64,000 bases of DNA, from contig NC_017034.1 of assembly GCF_000251105.1 (NCBI RefSeq), positions 1,612,001 to 1,676,000 of the forward strand, given 5' to 3'. Position 1 is the stretch's first letter; each line of letters starts with the position of its first letter. Positions 9,441 through 17,716 of this stretch are shown piece by piece. The translations under genes and the position numbers were made by a program. The notes under the pieces were generated by a model. The model was not told where the DNA came from and made no database searches. It worked only from the letters and a program-made list of their open reading frames with translations. The stretch is from Methanocella conradii HZ254 (lineage in GTDB: Archaea > Halobacteriota > Methanocellia > Methanocellales > Methanocellaceae).

Positions 9441-9953
9441 TCATCCCTTCCTTGCGATATATGCTAAGCTCCCTATCGATACAAAGACTAAGAAAGCCTC
9501 GAAGCCCGGGGTTGACGAGGGTTTTCCCGACGAGCCGCCGCTGCTCGTCGTCGTGCCAGCCTTGCCGATCACGCCCTCTGTCGCCGACAGCATATCAGTC
9601 CACTTACCAGTAACCTCTACCGGGGACGCCCCCCTCACTGTATATTTAAACTCGGTTGCGTTGATCACGACGAACATCGCCTTATTCCCCGACACCTGGC
9701 ACTGGTCTGCAGGGAGGGTTGTACTCACGAATGTACAATCATTAGGCAATGTTTCTACAATACCTACCACTATAGGTAAAGTGTCATTTAACCGGATTGT
9801 CACGTCATAACCGCCCGACGCATTATTCGCAACCGAACGGGAGACGTCACCCGTGCCGGCCGCCACGCTAGACGCTGGCATTATGACGAGCAACAAGGCT
9901 AAAAACGCTATACAAACAAACAATTCACCATATCGTTTATCCATTGACATCAC
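9441..9953 (-). CDS. PGF-CTERM surface-anchored protein of unknown function
   Basis: A 170-residue secreted protein with a signal peptide (about 1-32), a beta-rich middle (around TLPIVVGIVETLPNDCTFVSTTLPAD, residues 57-120), a Ser/Gly-rich linker and a C-terminal sorting signal TPGFEAFLVFVSIGSLAY followed by a basic end. PGF-CTERM tails are known to be processed by an archaeosortase and lipid-anchored. It is paralogous to the protein at 18892, which shares GYTFISTSLP and the same tail. Both copies sit directly upstream of an EF-hand binding-protein gene, so the two products probably act together outside the cell. It lies between cobN and the binding protein on the same strand. Confidence 0.75.
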   Translation of the reverse strand: MMSMDKRYGELFVCIAFLALLLVIMPASSVAAGTGDVSRSVANNASGGYDVTIRLNDTLPIVVGIVETLPNDCTFVSTTLPADQCQVSGNKAMFVVINATEFKYTVRGASPVEVTGKWTDMLSATEGVIGKAGTTTSSGGSSGKPSSTPGFEAFLVFVSIGSLAYIARKG

Positions 9954-10085
9954 CTGAATTTCCAGCGACAGTCGTTAATCCAAATCACCCGTAAAGCCAC
10001 GCCAGGAGCATAGCAATATCTTCACTATACTCCGACATCGCCGGCAGGCTATCCGATAACCACTATCATATTATCATGCCTCAAT

Positions 10086-13000
10086 TTATCGGCGGATCTT
10101 CTCCATCACGGCTTGCATGTTCTGCGCCCAACCATCAACCTCGCCTGCGGCCATTATGTCTATTGAGCCTCCCTGGTATTCTCCGTCGCCCGCTTTTTCT
10201 TCCATCCATCCTTCTATCTCGAGGTATGCTTCTTTCAGCTTTTCAAGCAGGTCTGGATTGGCGTTCCAGAGGCCACGCTGGCTTGCTTCTAGAAGCCTTC
10301 TCGCTATCTCCTCCAGTGCCCACGGGTTGTTTTCCTCGAAGAACCTTCTCATCTCCTCGTCAAGGACGAATGTTTTCGTGATGTCGTCGAATATCCAGTC
10401 GTCCACTTCCTGTGTTGTGGCTTCCCACCCGTAGACACGGCCGATGCGCTTCATCATGTCCCCGGCGCCCTTGTAGCCGTGCTCCTTCATCCCCTCAATC
10501 CACTTCGGGTTCAAAAGCTTAGTGCGCACCACACGCCTGACCTCATCGGCAAGGTCGCGCACTTCCACATGCTCCGGCTCCCTCGTATCCCCATAATAGG
10601 CCTTCACATCCCGGCCCGAATAATGCCTCGCCGCTGCTGTCATGCCACCATGGGCGGAGAAATAGCAGCAACAGCCGAACAAGTCGTACTCATCACTGAC
10701 AACCTTGTTATAAGTGACGTCCACGGTCTTCAGGCTGTCCACAAGCTGCTGGTGCGACTCTTTGCCGGACACGCCCTTACCATAAGCGTATCCATTCCAA
10801 TAGACAAAGATGTCTGAAAGGTCTTTCTCGTCTTTCCAGGCGCTCGCGTAGACCGCTAAATTCACGCCCGCAGAATAGGTGCCTGGCTTACTGCTAAAAA
10901 TTCTCAGCGTCGCATCCCTCCACGATCCCGCTGTGCCAGCTTCCATCTGAGCGAGACTATGCTTCCTGGGGTAGTTCATATCAAGTGGCTCGTCCAATGA
11001 GGCCACAGCCTGTATGGCCTCGTCTATCACCTCGATACAGTTAGGGAAGTTATCCCTGGTAATACCGGAAACCCGTATCGTGACATCGATACGAGGCCTT
11101 CCTAATTCACTTAACGGGACCACACGGAACCCTTTCAGCCTGCCATTGGGCTGCCACACCGGCTCAACCCCTAGAAGATACATGATCTGGGCCATGTCCT
11201 CGCCATCGGCCCACATGATATCGCTACACATCCAGTAGAATGCGATGTTCTCAGGGATCCTACCCTCTTCCCTAGCATGTTTATCTATTATGGAGCGGGC
11301 GAGCATCTGGCCGACCTTCCATGCCGCCCTTGTCGGCACCCTATAGGGGTCCAAAGAATAAAAATTCCTGCCCGTCGGAAGGATGTCATCCCTCCCACGC
11401 GTGATAAGCCCCGAAGGCCCCGCGGGAATGTATCCACCGCTCAAGCCATTCAACAACGACCCCATCTCATTAGAGCGCTCTATCCGCCCGTTCAAGTCGA
11501 CTACACGTAATTTTAATTGCGCCAGTGCTTTCTCATGTCCTGCCACAGGCAGGCCGAGCGCTTGACCAGGGTCTTGCCCGTCGCCTGACAGGTACGCCTT
11601 TATCAAAGACTTCGCACGAGCATCTATATCCTCTAGCAATTGCCCGTTAGACCTTCCATAACTTTCAGATACTGCACCCTGGTCTTTTAATAGCATATCC
11701 AGGCTCAGCCCCATCATGGAAGCGATCTCACGTCTCAACGACACGCCGCCCGAATCGTATCGAAGGATGGAATTTATGAAGTCGATTCTTTTTTCGCCCT
11801 CTGGAAGCTCTCCAAAGATGTGCATGCCCGACTGTATCTGGGTGTTCCTTATCCTGCTCAGGGCCTCATGAGCTTTCTTGACTATCTCCTCTAAGGCCAT
11901 GCCCTCGCGAAGCTTTATCTCCTTGTCAAGGTTTGCCTTTTTAATCGCTTCTACCAGGAGGTGTTCCAGCGCATGGGCACGGGCCGGGTCGAACCTGGCG
12001 GTCTCATAATCGCCGAGAAGCCTGTCTACCTCGAGAAGCTCGTCGTATAGCCCGCTTCCTGTGAGCACGGTTTGCATGTGGTCTACGAGGGCTGCGTAGC
12101 TTCTCCTCTTCGCTATCGTGCCCTCCGGGGGGTTATCCGCATTATAGATGTAGAGGTGGGGTATCGTGCCTATGGCTATGTCAGGGTAACAATCCTTCGA
12201 CAATCCAACGCCCTTACCTGGTAGAAACTCCAGGTTGCCATGCGTCCCGACATGGATGAGCACGTCTGCGCCAAAAACGTCCTCTAAATACCTGTACGTC
12301 GCCAGGTACTGGTGAGTAGGAGGAACGTCCGGGTCGTGCAAGATCTTACAGACCTGGCCGTCACACCGCGCCCCGGCACAGCCGCGCTTCGGCTGTACGC
12401 AAACCACGGCGTTACCATACCTCACTCCAGTTATGACAATCTTACCATCATAAACCATCGCAGGAGGGATTGCGCCCATTTTTTCTCCAGGCGGCCTGCC
12501 CCACGCTCCACAAACACGCTCCCTCACCGCAGGAGAAAGCGTGTCAAACCACCTGATATAATCCTCCTTTGATAAGAATGCAAGCACTCCGCCATTCTGA
12601 ACAATCGACTCAACAGTCGTCCACCTGAACTCGGATATCGCCTTTCTTTTCATGATATCATCTATGAGAGCCTTTCCATTCTCAGGGGCTTCCACGGCGT
12701 ATCCTGCATCCTTCATGGCATGCAGTATCCGTGATACGCTCTCAATGGAGTCGAGGTGGGCGGCGCCGCCGACCGCCGCCTCTACGCTGGCACAAGGGTT
12801 ATTATGCAGGATGAACGCGACCTTTCGTTCACCGACCGGCTTATTTTTAAGGGCGATCCATTTTGCCACCCTACGGGCAAGCCTTGAACACCTTTCCTCA
12901 ATGGGCGAACGCTCCATATAGTCGTCGCGTGAAATGCCTGCCCCTATGATGAGCGGCTCGATGACGCCTTCGAACTCCGGCATCGCCACGCTCCAGCCTA

Positions 13001-13892
13001 TGTCATTATTTAACCCGTTAGAAGCCTCCCAATCCGCTATCGATTGATAGGACGACACTATGGGCTGAAAAACGGGTACGTTCATTTGGGCAAATAGTTC
13101 GACCCCGGGCCATGCGCTCTTTGCGTCATTCATGTTCTCCCTGCTCTGCCCAATGAAAAAGTTGGTGAGCTTAATGATGGCATCAACCCTGGGCTGTCCA
13201 TCCTTAATAAAATAATCTTTAACCACATCGTGCATGCCTCTGGCTCCCAGCTCATCATCTTTCAAGGAATAAGAAAAGACTGGAAGGACGTTCATGCCGA
13301 GCTGCTCAAGCGCCCTTATAAGGGCGTTTTCCACCTCGAGGGTTTTATTCGCCCAGTAGAATCTCGAGAAGAGTATCCCAACGGTTGGGGCTTGCCTTGG
13401 CTTGTACCATTCCAGATATTTTTCCACGTCGGTAAAGTAAGTATCGGCATCAGGGTGGTATATGCCCTCCCATGGCAACGCCTTTGGCGGCTCGTATGAT
13501 GCCTCCATGCCGAGAACTTCTTTTGCCAGATACAGCATCATATTCTTCAGGTTCTCTTCTCCGTTTATCGTGAGATATGCGTTTGCCGTGGCCACGATTG
13601 CCGGCCTCACCGTGGAGAGCAGCCAGTATGAAGTGTCGTATCCCAGGCACACTATTGGCACTTTTGACCCGATATCCTTCAATGTGCCTTCTATAGCGTC
13701 CCAAAAAGAATCATTTCCACGGTGCAAAAAAATTATGTCAGACGACCTCATCGACTCTATGGCTTCTTTTAATAGCACAGGATCATTATCGACTTTTGTG
13801 GTTGAATAAATCTTGAGATCGAATCCGGTTTTTTCGCACGCTTTGATTAATGTAGATATATATGCATTTGGCATAATACTTGTTATTTTCAT
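10086..13892 (-). CDS. cobN: CobN-like metal chelatase large subunit
   Basis: 1268 residues, the usual length of CobN/BchH-type chelatase subunits. The start is the ATG at 13892 with GGTGGTGG just upstream. Family landmarks include HVGTHGNLEFLPGKGVGLS near the middle and DSLKTVDVTYNKVVSDEYDLFGCCCYFSAHGG in the last third. In the aerobic B12 pathway CobN binds the tetrapyrrole while ATPase subunits drive cobalt insertion. Methanogens make B12 anaerobically with a small CbiX-type chelatase, and CobN-like paralogues near uptake genes have other or unknown roles. HmuS of Bacteroides is such a paralogue, linked to iron removal from heme. Surrounded here by metal-chelate binding proteins and with ChlI/ChlD-like ATPases at 24.7-26.6 kb, it may metallate or demetallate an imported tetrapyrrole (inference). 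Probably the first gene of an operon running to 7362. Confidence 0.88.
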   Translation of the reverse strand: MKITSIMPNAYISTLIKACEKTGFDLKIYSTTKVDNDPVLLKEAIESMRSSDIIFLHRGNDSFWDAIEGTLKDIGSKVPIVCLGYDTSYWLLSTVRPAIVATANAYLTINGEENLKNMMLYLAKEVLGMEASYEPPKALPWEGIYHPDADTYFTDVEKYLEWYKPRQAPTVGILFSRFYWANKTLEVENALIRALEQLGMNVLPVFSYSLKDDELGARGMHDVVKDYFIKDGQPRVDAIIKLTNFFIGQSRENMNDAKSAWPGVELFAQMNVPVFQPIVSSYQSIADWEASNGLNNDIGWSVAMPEFEGVIEPLIIGAGISRDDYMERSPIEERCSRLARRVAKWIALKNKPVGERKVAFILHNNPCASVEAAVGGAAHLDSIESVSRILHAMKDAGYAVEAPENGKALIDDIMKRKAISEFRWTTVESIVQNGGVLAFLSKEDYIRWFDTLSPAVRERVCGAWGRPPGEKMGAIPPAMVYDGKIVITGVRYGNAVVCVQPKRGCAGARCDGQVCKILHDPDVPPTHQYLATYRYLEDVFGADVLIHVGTHGNLEFLPGKGVGLSKDCYPDIAIGTIPHLYIYNADNPPEGTIAKRRSYAALVDHMQTVLTGSGLYDELLEVDRLLGDYETARFDPARAHALEHLLVEAIKKANLDKEIKLREGMALEEIVKKAHEALSRIRNTQIQSGMHIFGELPEGEKRIDFINSILRYDSGGVSLRREIASMMGLSLDMLLKDQGAVSESYGRSNGQLLEDIDARAKSLIKAYLSGDGQDPGQALGLPVAGHEKALAQLKLRVVDLNGRIERSNEMGSLLNGLSGGYIPAGPSGLITRGRDDILPTGRNFYSLDPYRVPTRAAWKVGQMLARSIIDKHAREEGRIPENIAFYWMCSDIMWADGEDMAQIMYLLGVEPVWQPNGRLKGFRVVPLSELGRPRIDVTIRVSGITRDNFPNCIEVIDEAIQAVASLDEPLDMNYPRKHSLAQMEAGTAGSWRDATLRIFSSKPGTYSAGVNLAVYASAWKDEKDLSDIFVYWNGYAYGKGVSGKESHQQLVDSLKTVDVTYNKVVSDEYDLFGCCCYFSAHGGMTAAARHYSGRDVKAYYGDTREPEHVEVRDLADEVRRVVRTKLLNPKWIEGMKEHGYKGAGDMMKRIGRVYGWEATTQEVDDWIFDDITKTFVLDEEMRRFFEENNPWALEEIARRLLEASQRGLWNANPDLLEKLKEAYLEIEGWMEEKAGDGEYQGGSIDIMAAGEVDGWAQNMQAVMEKIRR

Positions 13893-13983
13893 ATATCCAC
13901 CACCAGTTTAGTCAACAATTGTATGGTAATATATGGTTTAAAGTAGTTATAATTTTTCATTTCATCATAATTTGTAATATTTG

Positions 13984-14012
13984 ATTTAACATTATCACAT
14001 ATTGTGTTAAAT
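13984..14012. promoter_or_regulatory. Inverted repeat between cobN and binding-protein gene
   Basis: ATTTAACA (13984-13991) and TGTTAAAT (14005-14012) are perfect inverted arms with a 13-base spacer, in the 171-base divergent region between cobN (minus) and the gene at 14064 (plus). The placement suits an operator acting on both genes. The region is very A+T rich, so chance is possible. Confidence 0.3.
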
Positions 14013-14019
14013 AAAAAAT

Positions 14020-14033
14020 AATTATTAATACTT
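14020..14033 (+). promoter_or_regulatory. Shared promoter-like element, second copy
   Basis: Identical 14-mer to 6250-6263, at nearly the same distance (30 bases) from the start codon of a paralogous binding-protein gene. The parallel placement supports a shared core promoter over chance. Confidence 0.4.
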
Positions 14034-14063
14034 TAGAAGCCTTTAGTATGCCAGGCGATATTA

Positions 14064-15122
14064 ATGAATCGGTATAGACGCATTATAATATATGTATGTT
14101 TGATTCTGTTGCTAGCCACGTGTTTTGCAGGCTGCACTGGAAGCCTTTCTAAAGATAACAAAACAACGACAAAAGAGATAAGGCTCACCGACGCGCTCGG
14201 GAATCAAATCGTGTTGCCAAAAACGGCTGAACGGATAGCTTTACAAAATTTTTATGCCGCAGAGATTTTGATAGCGATAGGCGAAAAAGACAGGATAGTT
14301 GCGATTTCCAATACTTTGAACGTAAGCGATTACAAACGATTCATGCCCAACGCCATAAATTATGGGGACTGGACAGAGCCGGACCTGGAAAAGCTCATAG
14401 AGGCTAAGCCTGACGTGCTAATCTGCCATGCAAGTTCCATGCCCAGGAATGCTGATAAGATCGCTGCGGCCAACATCACTATAATATGTATGGATTGCAA
14501 GAGCCTCGACAGCATTGCATCGGATATAAGGACGCTTGGCCTGATAACGGGCAATACAGAAAAGGCAGAAGAGCTTGCGTCATTCCAGGAAAAATACATC
14601 AATATAGTAAAAGAAAGGACGTCGGGGCTAAACGAAGACAGCAAGCCTACAGTGTATTATGAGTCCACGACGCCGTACAACGCGAACGGAAAGAACTCGT
14701 CCGGAGATAAGATAATAAGCCTCGCCGGAGGTAAAAACATCGCAAGAAACGAGTTCGAAAACAATAAAAAGGTAAATTCCGAATGGGTGATATCAAGAGA
14801 CCCGGACGTCATCATCAGGGTTGGAGTATCCAATACGACCACGCTGGTAGAGCACCAGAAGATAATGGATGAAATAAAGTCAAGGACAGGGTTTAATTCC
14901 ATAAAGGCAGTTAAGGAAAACAGGACGTACACAATTGGCAGCGTGATAATTACGGGGCCGAGGACGGTGATAGGGCTATTATACGTGGCTAAGGCGCTTC
15001 ACCCGGACCTGTTCAAAGACGTGGACCCTGCTGCCGTCAATAAGGAGTACGCCGATAAATATTTGCCAGGCGCCGATAGGGGCGTATTCTTCCACCCAGA
15101 AGTGACATCCTCCCGTCATTGA
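14064..15122 (+). CDS. Iron/cobalamin-type substrate-binding lipoprotein
   Basis: 352 residues with a lipoprotein signal ending LLATCFAGC (cysteine about residue 23) and a FecB/BtuF-type fold: AAEILIAIGEKDRIVAISN, IEAKPDVLICHAS, VNSEWVISRDPDVIIR and LHPDLFKDVDPAAVNKEYAD. It is a paralogue of the genes at 6300, 16649 and 19699 but more divergent: the usual TN(A/S)(D/G)C motif before EML is replaced by LQNFYAAEIL. It is transcribed away from cobN from a shared promoter region. Its last codons run into what looks like the end of the TnpB element, so the final few residues (VTSSRH) may derive from the insertion. Confidence 0.83.
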   Translation: MNRYRRIIIYVCLILLLATCFAGCTGSLSKDNKTTTKEIRLTDALGNQIVLPKTAERIALQNFYAAEILIAIGEKDRIVAISNTLNVSDYKRFMPNAINYGDWTEPDLEKLIEAKPDVLICHASSMPRNADKIAAANITIICMDCKSLDSIASDIRTLGLITGNTEKAEELASFQEKYINIVKERTSGLNEDSKPTVYYESTTPYNANGKNSSGDKIISLAGGKNIARNEFENNKKVNSEWVISRDPDVIIRVGVSNTTTLVEHQKIMDEIKSRTGFNSIKAVKENRTYTIGSVIITGPRTVIGLLYVAKALHPDLFKDVDPAAVNKEYADKYLPGADRGVFFHPEVTSSRH

Positions 15123-15181
15123 ATTGGCGGGCATCCTATGTTATGCGCTCGCGCGGTTCTCCGCCGCGTTCATCCGCACTT

Positions 15182-16561
15182 TCAGCCTGTCATCTCTCTT
15201 GCCGCTATGTTGTACGCTGCGTTCAGGTCGGCGTCGAGCTTGCTCTGGCAGGAGTGACACAATATCCACGAGGCACCATTAAGATACTTCCTCGTGACCA
15301 GCCTGCTCCCGGTTGAGGCTTGTTGTCTTGTAGTTGTCGTATCGGCACCATTAAGATACTTCCTCGTGACCAGCCTGCTCCCGCAACAATGGCAGGTGTT
15401 CGACGTGTTCCTCTCGCTGAGAAGCCATGTGGATAGTCCGCGCTCCGCCCGCTTATGAGCGATGAACGTCCTCTGTCTAGCGTAGCTCCACATCCCTGTT
15501 CTCTTACGAAGCGTGGGCATACCATTCCCGCGATACTGCGTCTGCTTGAACCTGGTGTTACCGATAGCTATGTCGTAGCCGTCCGTGTACTCGGCCACCC
15601 TGTTGGCCAAGAGCCAATCATGGTACACGGATACGTTGTATCGCTTGCATCGTAGTTGTTTTAGTTTTTTGGTCTTTCCGGCCTGTTGGAGCGACGCTAT
15701 GATAGTATCATACTTGTCCAATAGGCTCCTCTTATCATCGTACAATAGCTCTTCACGGGGCGCTACCTCGTCTAGCAATACGATTGCCAGTGTCCGGTTG
15801 AGACCCTGGTCGATGCCCCCATAGGAACTTGTTATTATATCCTCCACGACTCGGGTCGTGGATATATGAGCATAGTATTTACCATTCTTCTATATTATCT
15901 CGAAGTCGTCCACCATGACTCCTTCGAGCTGCTTGAGGTGCCAGTAGGATGGGTTCAAGGGAACGTCCATAGTCTCCCCCTTCTTTAGCGTCGAGACGTG
16001 CATCCACAAGAGGAAGGAGTTCTCGCCCTCTTCTATCCTCCCGGTGCGGTAGTCGAGCCGGCAGGACACCTTGTGGTCGAACACTGGTGGGGAGGGCTTA
16101 CTCTTTTCAAGCTTCTTAACCTTATTCTCTAGCTTCTCCCGCTCATCGTCCCCAGCGTTCTGGAGTTCTTCCAAGGCCCTGTTGTAGCGGTACTCCCACT
16201 CATCACACCTATCCTTATACGAGCGCCAAGCCCACAATACCTTGTCAACACACCGGTCAACAAACCCGGCGGACAACCCCGTCTTCGCCGCTATTCCATT
16301 CTCCTTGACTTGTTTACGCACGGTCTTCCTATCGAGCCTCGTATCCATAGTGATGAGGTCGTTGATTAATGAGATGCAATACGCTAGTCGAGCGGTCAGC
16401 TTGTTCAGCCTGTCCAGCTTGCTCCTCGTCGTCCCGTAATGGACGGGTATCCTGACCGTCTTCCTGACCAGCATATACATCACCATGATATTTTTACTAT
16501 GATATATGCTTTGTAAATGCTTGTTGAAAGTATTATTATTGTTTTTGTGTTGAGAAACCAA
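15182..16561 (-). pseudogene. tnpB: TnpB RNA-guided nuclease gene broken by in-frame TAG
   Basis: Two open stretches (16561-15890 and 15847-15182) are in the same frame. The first ends at TAG (15892-15890) and the next codons continue KNGKYYAHIS, exactly what TnpB has there. The C-terminal half has the RuvC start YGGIDQGLN, a zinc ribbon with CHCCGS and CHSCQS, and the final DADLNAAYNIA. The true start is probably one of the ATGs near 16480 (MYMLVRKTVRIPV), not 16561. The usual RuvC-II glutamate (normally after a run such as VIVLED) is absent where expected (IAIGNTRFKQ); a glutamate in LLSERNTS could serve, as in TnpBs with a rearranged site. An extra 24 residues sit inside the zinc ribbon. 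Probably inactive. Confidence 0.8.
15272..15383 (-). repeat. 40-bp in-frame duplication in the TnpB zinc ribbon
   Basis: Bases 15272-15311 and 15344-15383 are identical, offset by 72 bases (24 codons). They encode SRLVTRKYLNGA twice, lengthening the gap between the two cysteine pairs. Removing one copy restores an ordinary TnpB zinc ribbon, so the duplication is secondary. Confidence 0.85.
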
Positions 16562-16562
16562 G

Positions 16563-16604
16563 GGGCGGATTCATCCCACCGTTTCAAAGGGATTCTCCGC
16601 CCCA
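16563..16604. repeat. Structured end of the TnpB element
   Basis: Outer arms GGGGCGGA (16563-16570) and TCCGCCCC (16597-16604) pair perfectly. The inside carries ATTCATCCCAC. The layout matches the isolated structure at 40467-40513, which argues that both are ends of the same element family. It could also serve as a terminator. Confidence 0.5.
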
Positions 16605-16648
16605 TGGCCCCAATGTCCTAAAATAAAAAAGAAAAAAACGTTTTTATT

Positions 16649-17707
16649 CTATGGATAAATGAACATGCCTTCGTTTGCTCCGGGCAAAAATTTCCTGGCA
16701 TACTCCTCATGTACCTTATCGGGGTCTATGTCCGAGAAGAGCTGTGGCTGTATAATCTTCGCGATATAAAGTAGACTTATGACGTTCCTGCCCCCGTTCA
16801 TGTTATCTGATATCAGGTATACCTTTTTGTTCTTCACCGCGTTAACGTCTGACATTCCAGTTCTACCGCACATCTCATCATAAATCTTTTTTGCATCATC
16901 AGGCGTCTTAACAGAGCTCGATGTAAACTGCTTGATGATTACGTCAGGGTTGCTTTTAACGACCCATTCATTGTTCACTTTGGGAGATGATGTCATGTTA
17001 TCTCCCGCGAGATTACGGCCGCCCGCGTACCTTACCTTAAAATCGCCAGACGAGTCTTTTCCGGCAGTAGAATACGCATAATAGGATTCCCAATATACCG
17101 CTGGCTTCTTAGCGTCTTCAAGGTTTTTCGTCCTGTTCTTTACCAGGCCAAGGTATTTATCGATGAATTGCGCGTATTCTTCCGCTTTATTATCTTTTCC
17201 CGTGATGACGCCTAACGCCCTCGCGTCTGAAGAAAGATTATCAAGCTTATAGCAGTCCAGGTAAACGATAGAAATATTGGCCTCTATAAGCTTATTTAAG
17301 CCTTGCTGGCTTTGGTCTGCATAGCATATCACGACGTCAGGGTTCAATGATATTATCTTCTCGATGTCGGGCGTCTGGAAGCTGCCAATATTGGTCACGT
17401 TCGCCGGCAGATTATTCATGAATATCCTATTTTTAGCCACGTAGTCTGTAACCCCTACGATATTGTCTTTGGCCCCGATGGCGACGAGCATCTCGGTGCA
17501 TCCGGCGTTTGTCGAGATTATCCTCTCGGCGTGCTTTGGCAGGGTCACCTCGTTGCCCCTGGAGTCTATGAACTTTACTGGTTTTGCATTATCATGCCCG
17601 TTCACCGTGCTGACTTTTGACAGTTGCGTACAGCCTGCAACAATCGAAGTCATTAGTATCAGGATTAATGCTATGACTATCAACCTTTTAGCATACATGT
17701 ATTTCAC
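16649..17707 (-). CDS. Iron/cobalamin-type substrate-binding lipoprotein
   Basis: 352 residues, lipobox ending SIVAGC (cysteine about residue 26) and a FecB/BtuF-type fold: NAGCTEMLVAIGAKDNIVGVTD, ISLNPDVVICYADQ, VNNEWVVKSNPDVIIK and IQPQLFSDIDPDKVHEEYARK. It is the last gene of a tight three-gene operon, PGF-CTERM protein (18892), EF-hand binding protein (17717) and this one, with gaps of 2 and 9 bases. Two different binding proteins in one operon suggests hand-over of ligand from a surface-exposed receptor to a membrane-near lipoprotein (inference). The TnpB element lies just downstream. Confidence 0.85.
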   Translation of the reverse strand: MKYMYAKRLIVIALILILMTSIVAGCTQLSKVSTVNGHDNAKPVKFIDSRGNEVTLPKHAERIISTNAGCTEMLVAIGAKDNIVGVTDYVAKNRIFMNNLPANVTNIGSFQTPDIEKIISLNPDVVICYADQSQQGLNKLIEANISIVYLDCYKLDNLSSDARALGVITGKDNKAEEYAQFIDKYLGLVKNRTKNLEDAKKPAVYWESYYAYSTAGKDSSGDFKVRYAGGRNLAGDNMTSSPKVNNEWVVKSNPDVIIKQFTSSSVKTPDDAKKIYDEMCGRTGMSDVNAVKNKKVYLISDNMNGGRNVISLLYIAKIIQPQLFSDIDPDKVHEEYARKFLPGANEGMFIYP

Positions 17708-17716
17708 CTTCTAAAA

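Larger units (their letters stand above)
15118..16604 (-). mobile_element. IS1341/IS605-family element with degenerate tnpB
   Basis: A solo TnpB element with no TnpA transposase visible. The left side carries a structured end at 16563-16604 and the right side is the GC-rich, hairpin-forming stretch 15123-15181, where TnpB-associated guide RNAs normally lie. The right boundary is approximate. It is inserted between two binding-protein genes, immediately at the 3' end of the 14064 gene. Confidence 0.6.

Noticed and set aside
752..15892. Pyrrolysine decoding of the two internal TAG codons
   Set aside because: TAG ends ordinary genes here (for example at 932, 8147 and 7365) and no methylamine methyltransferase or pyl gene is visible in the window.
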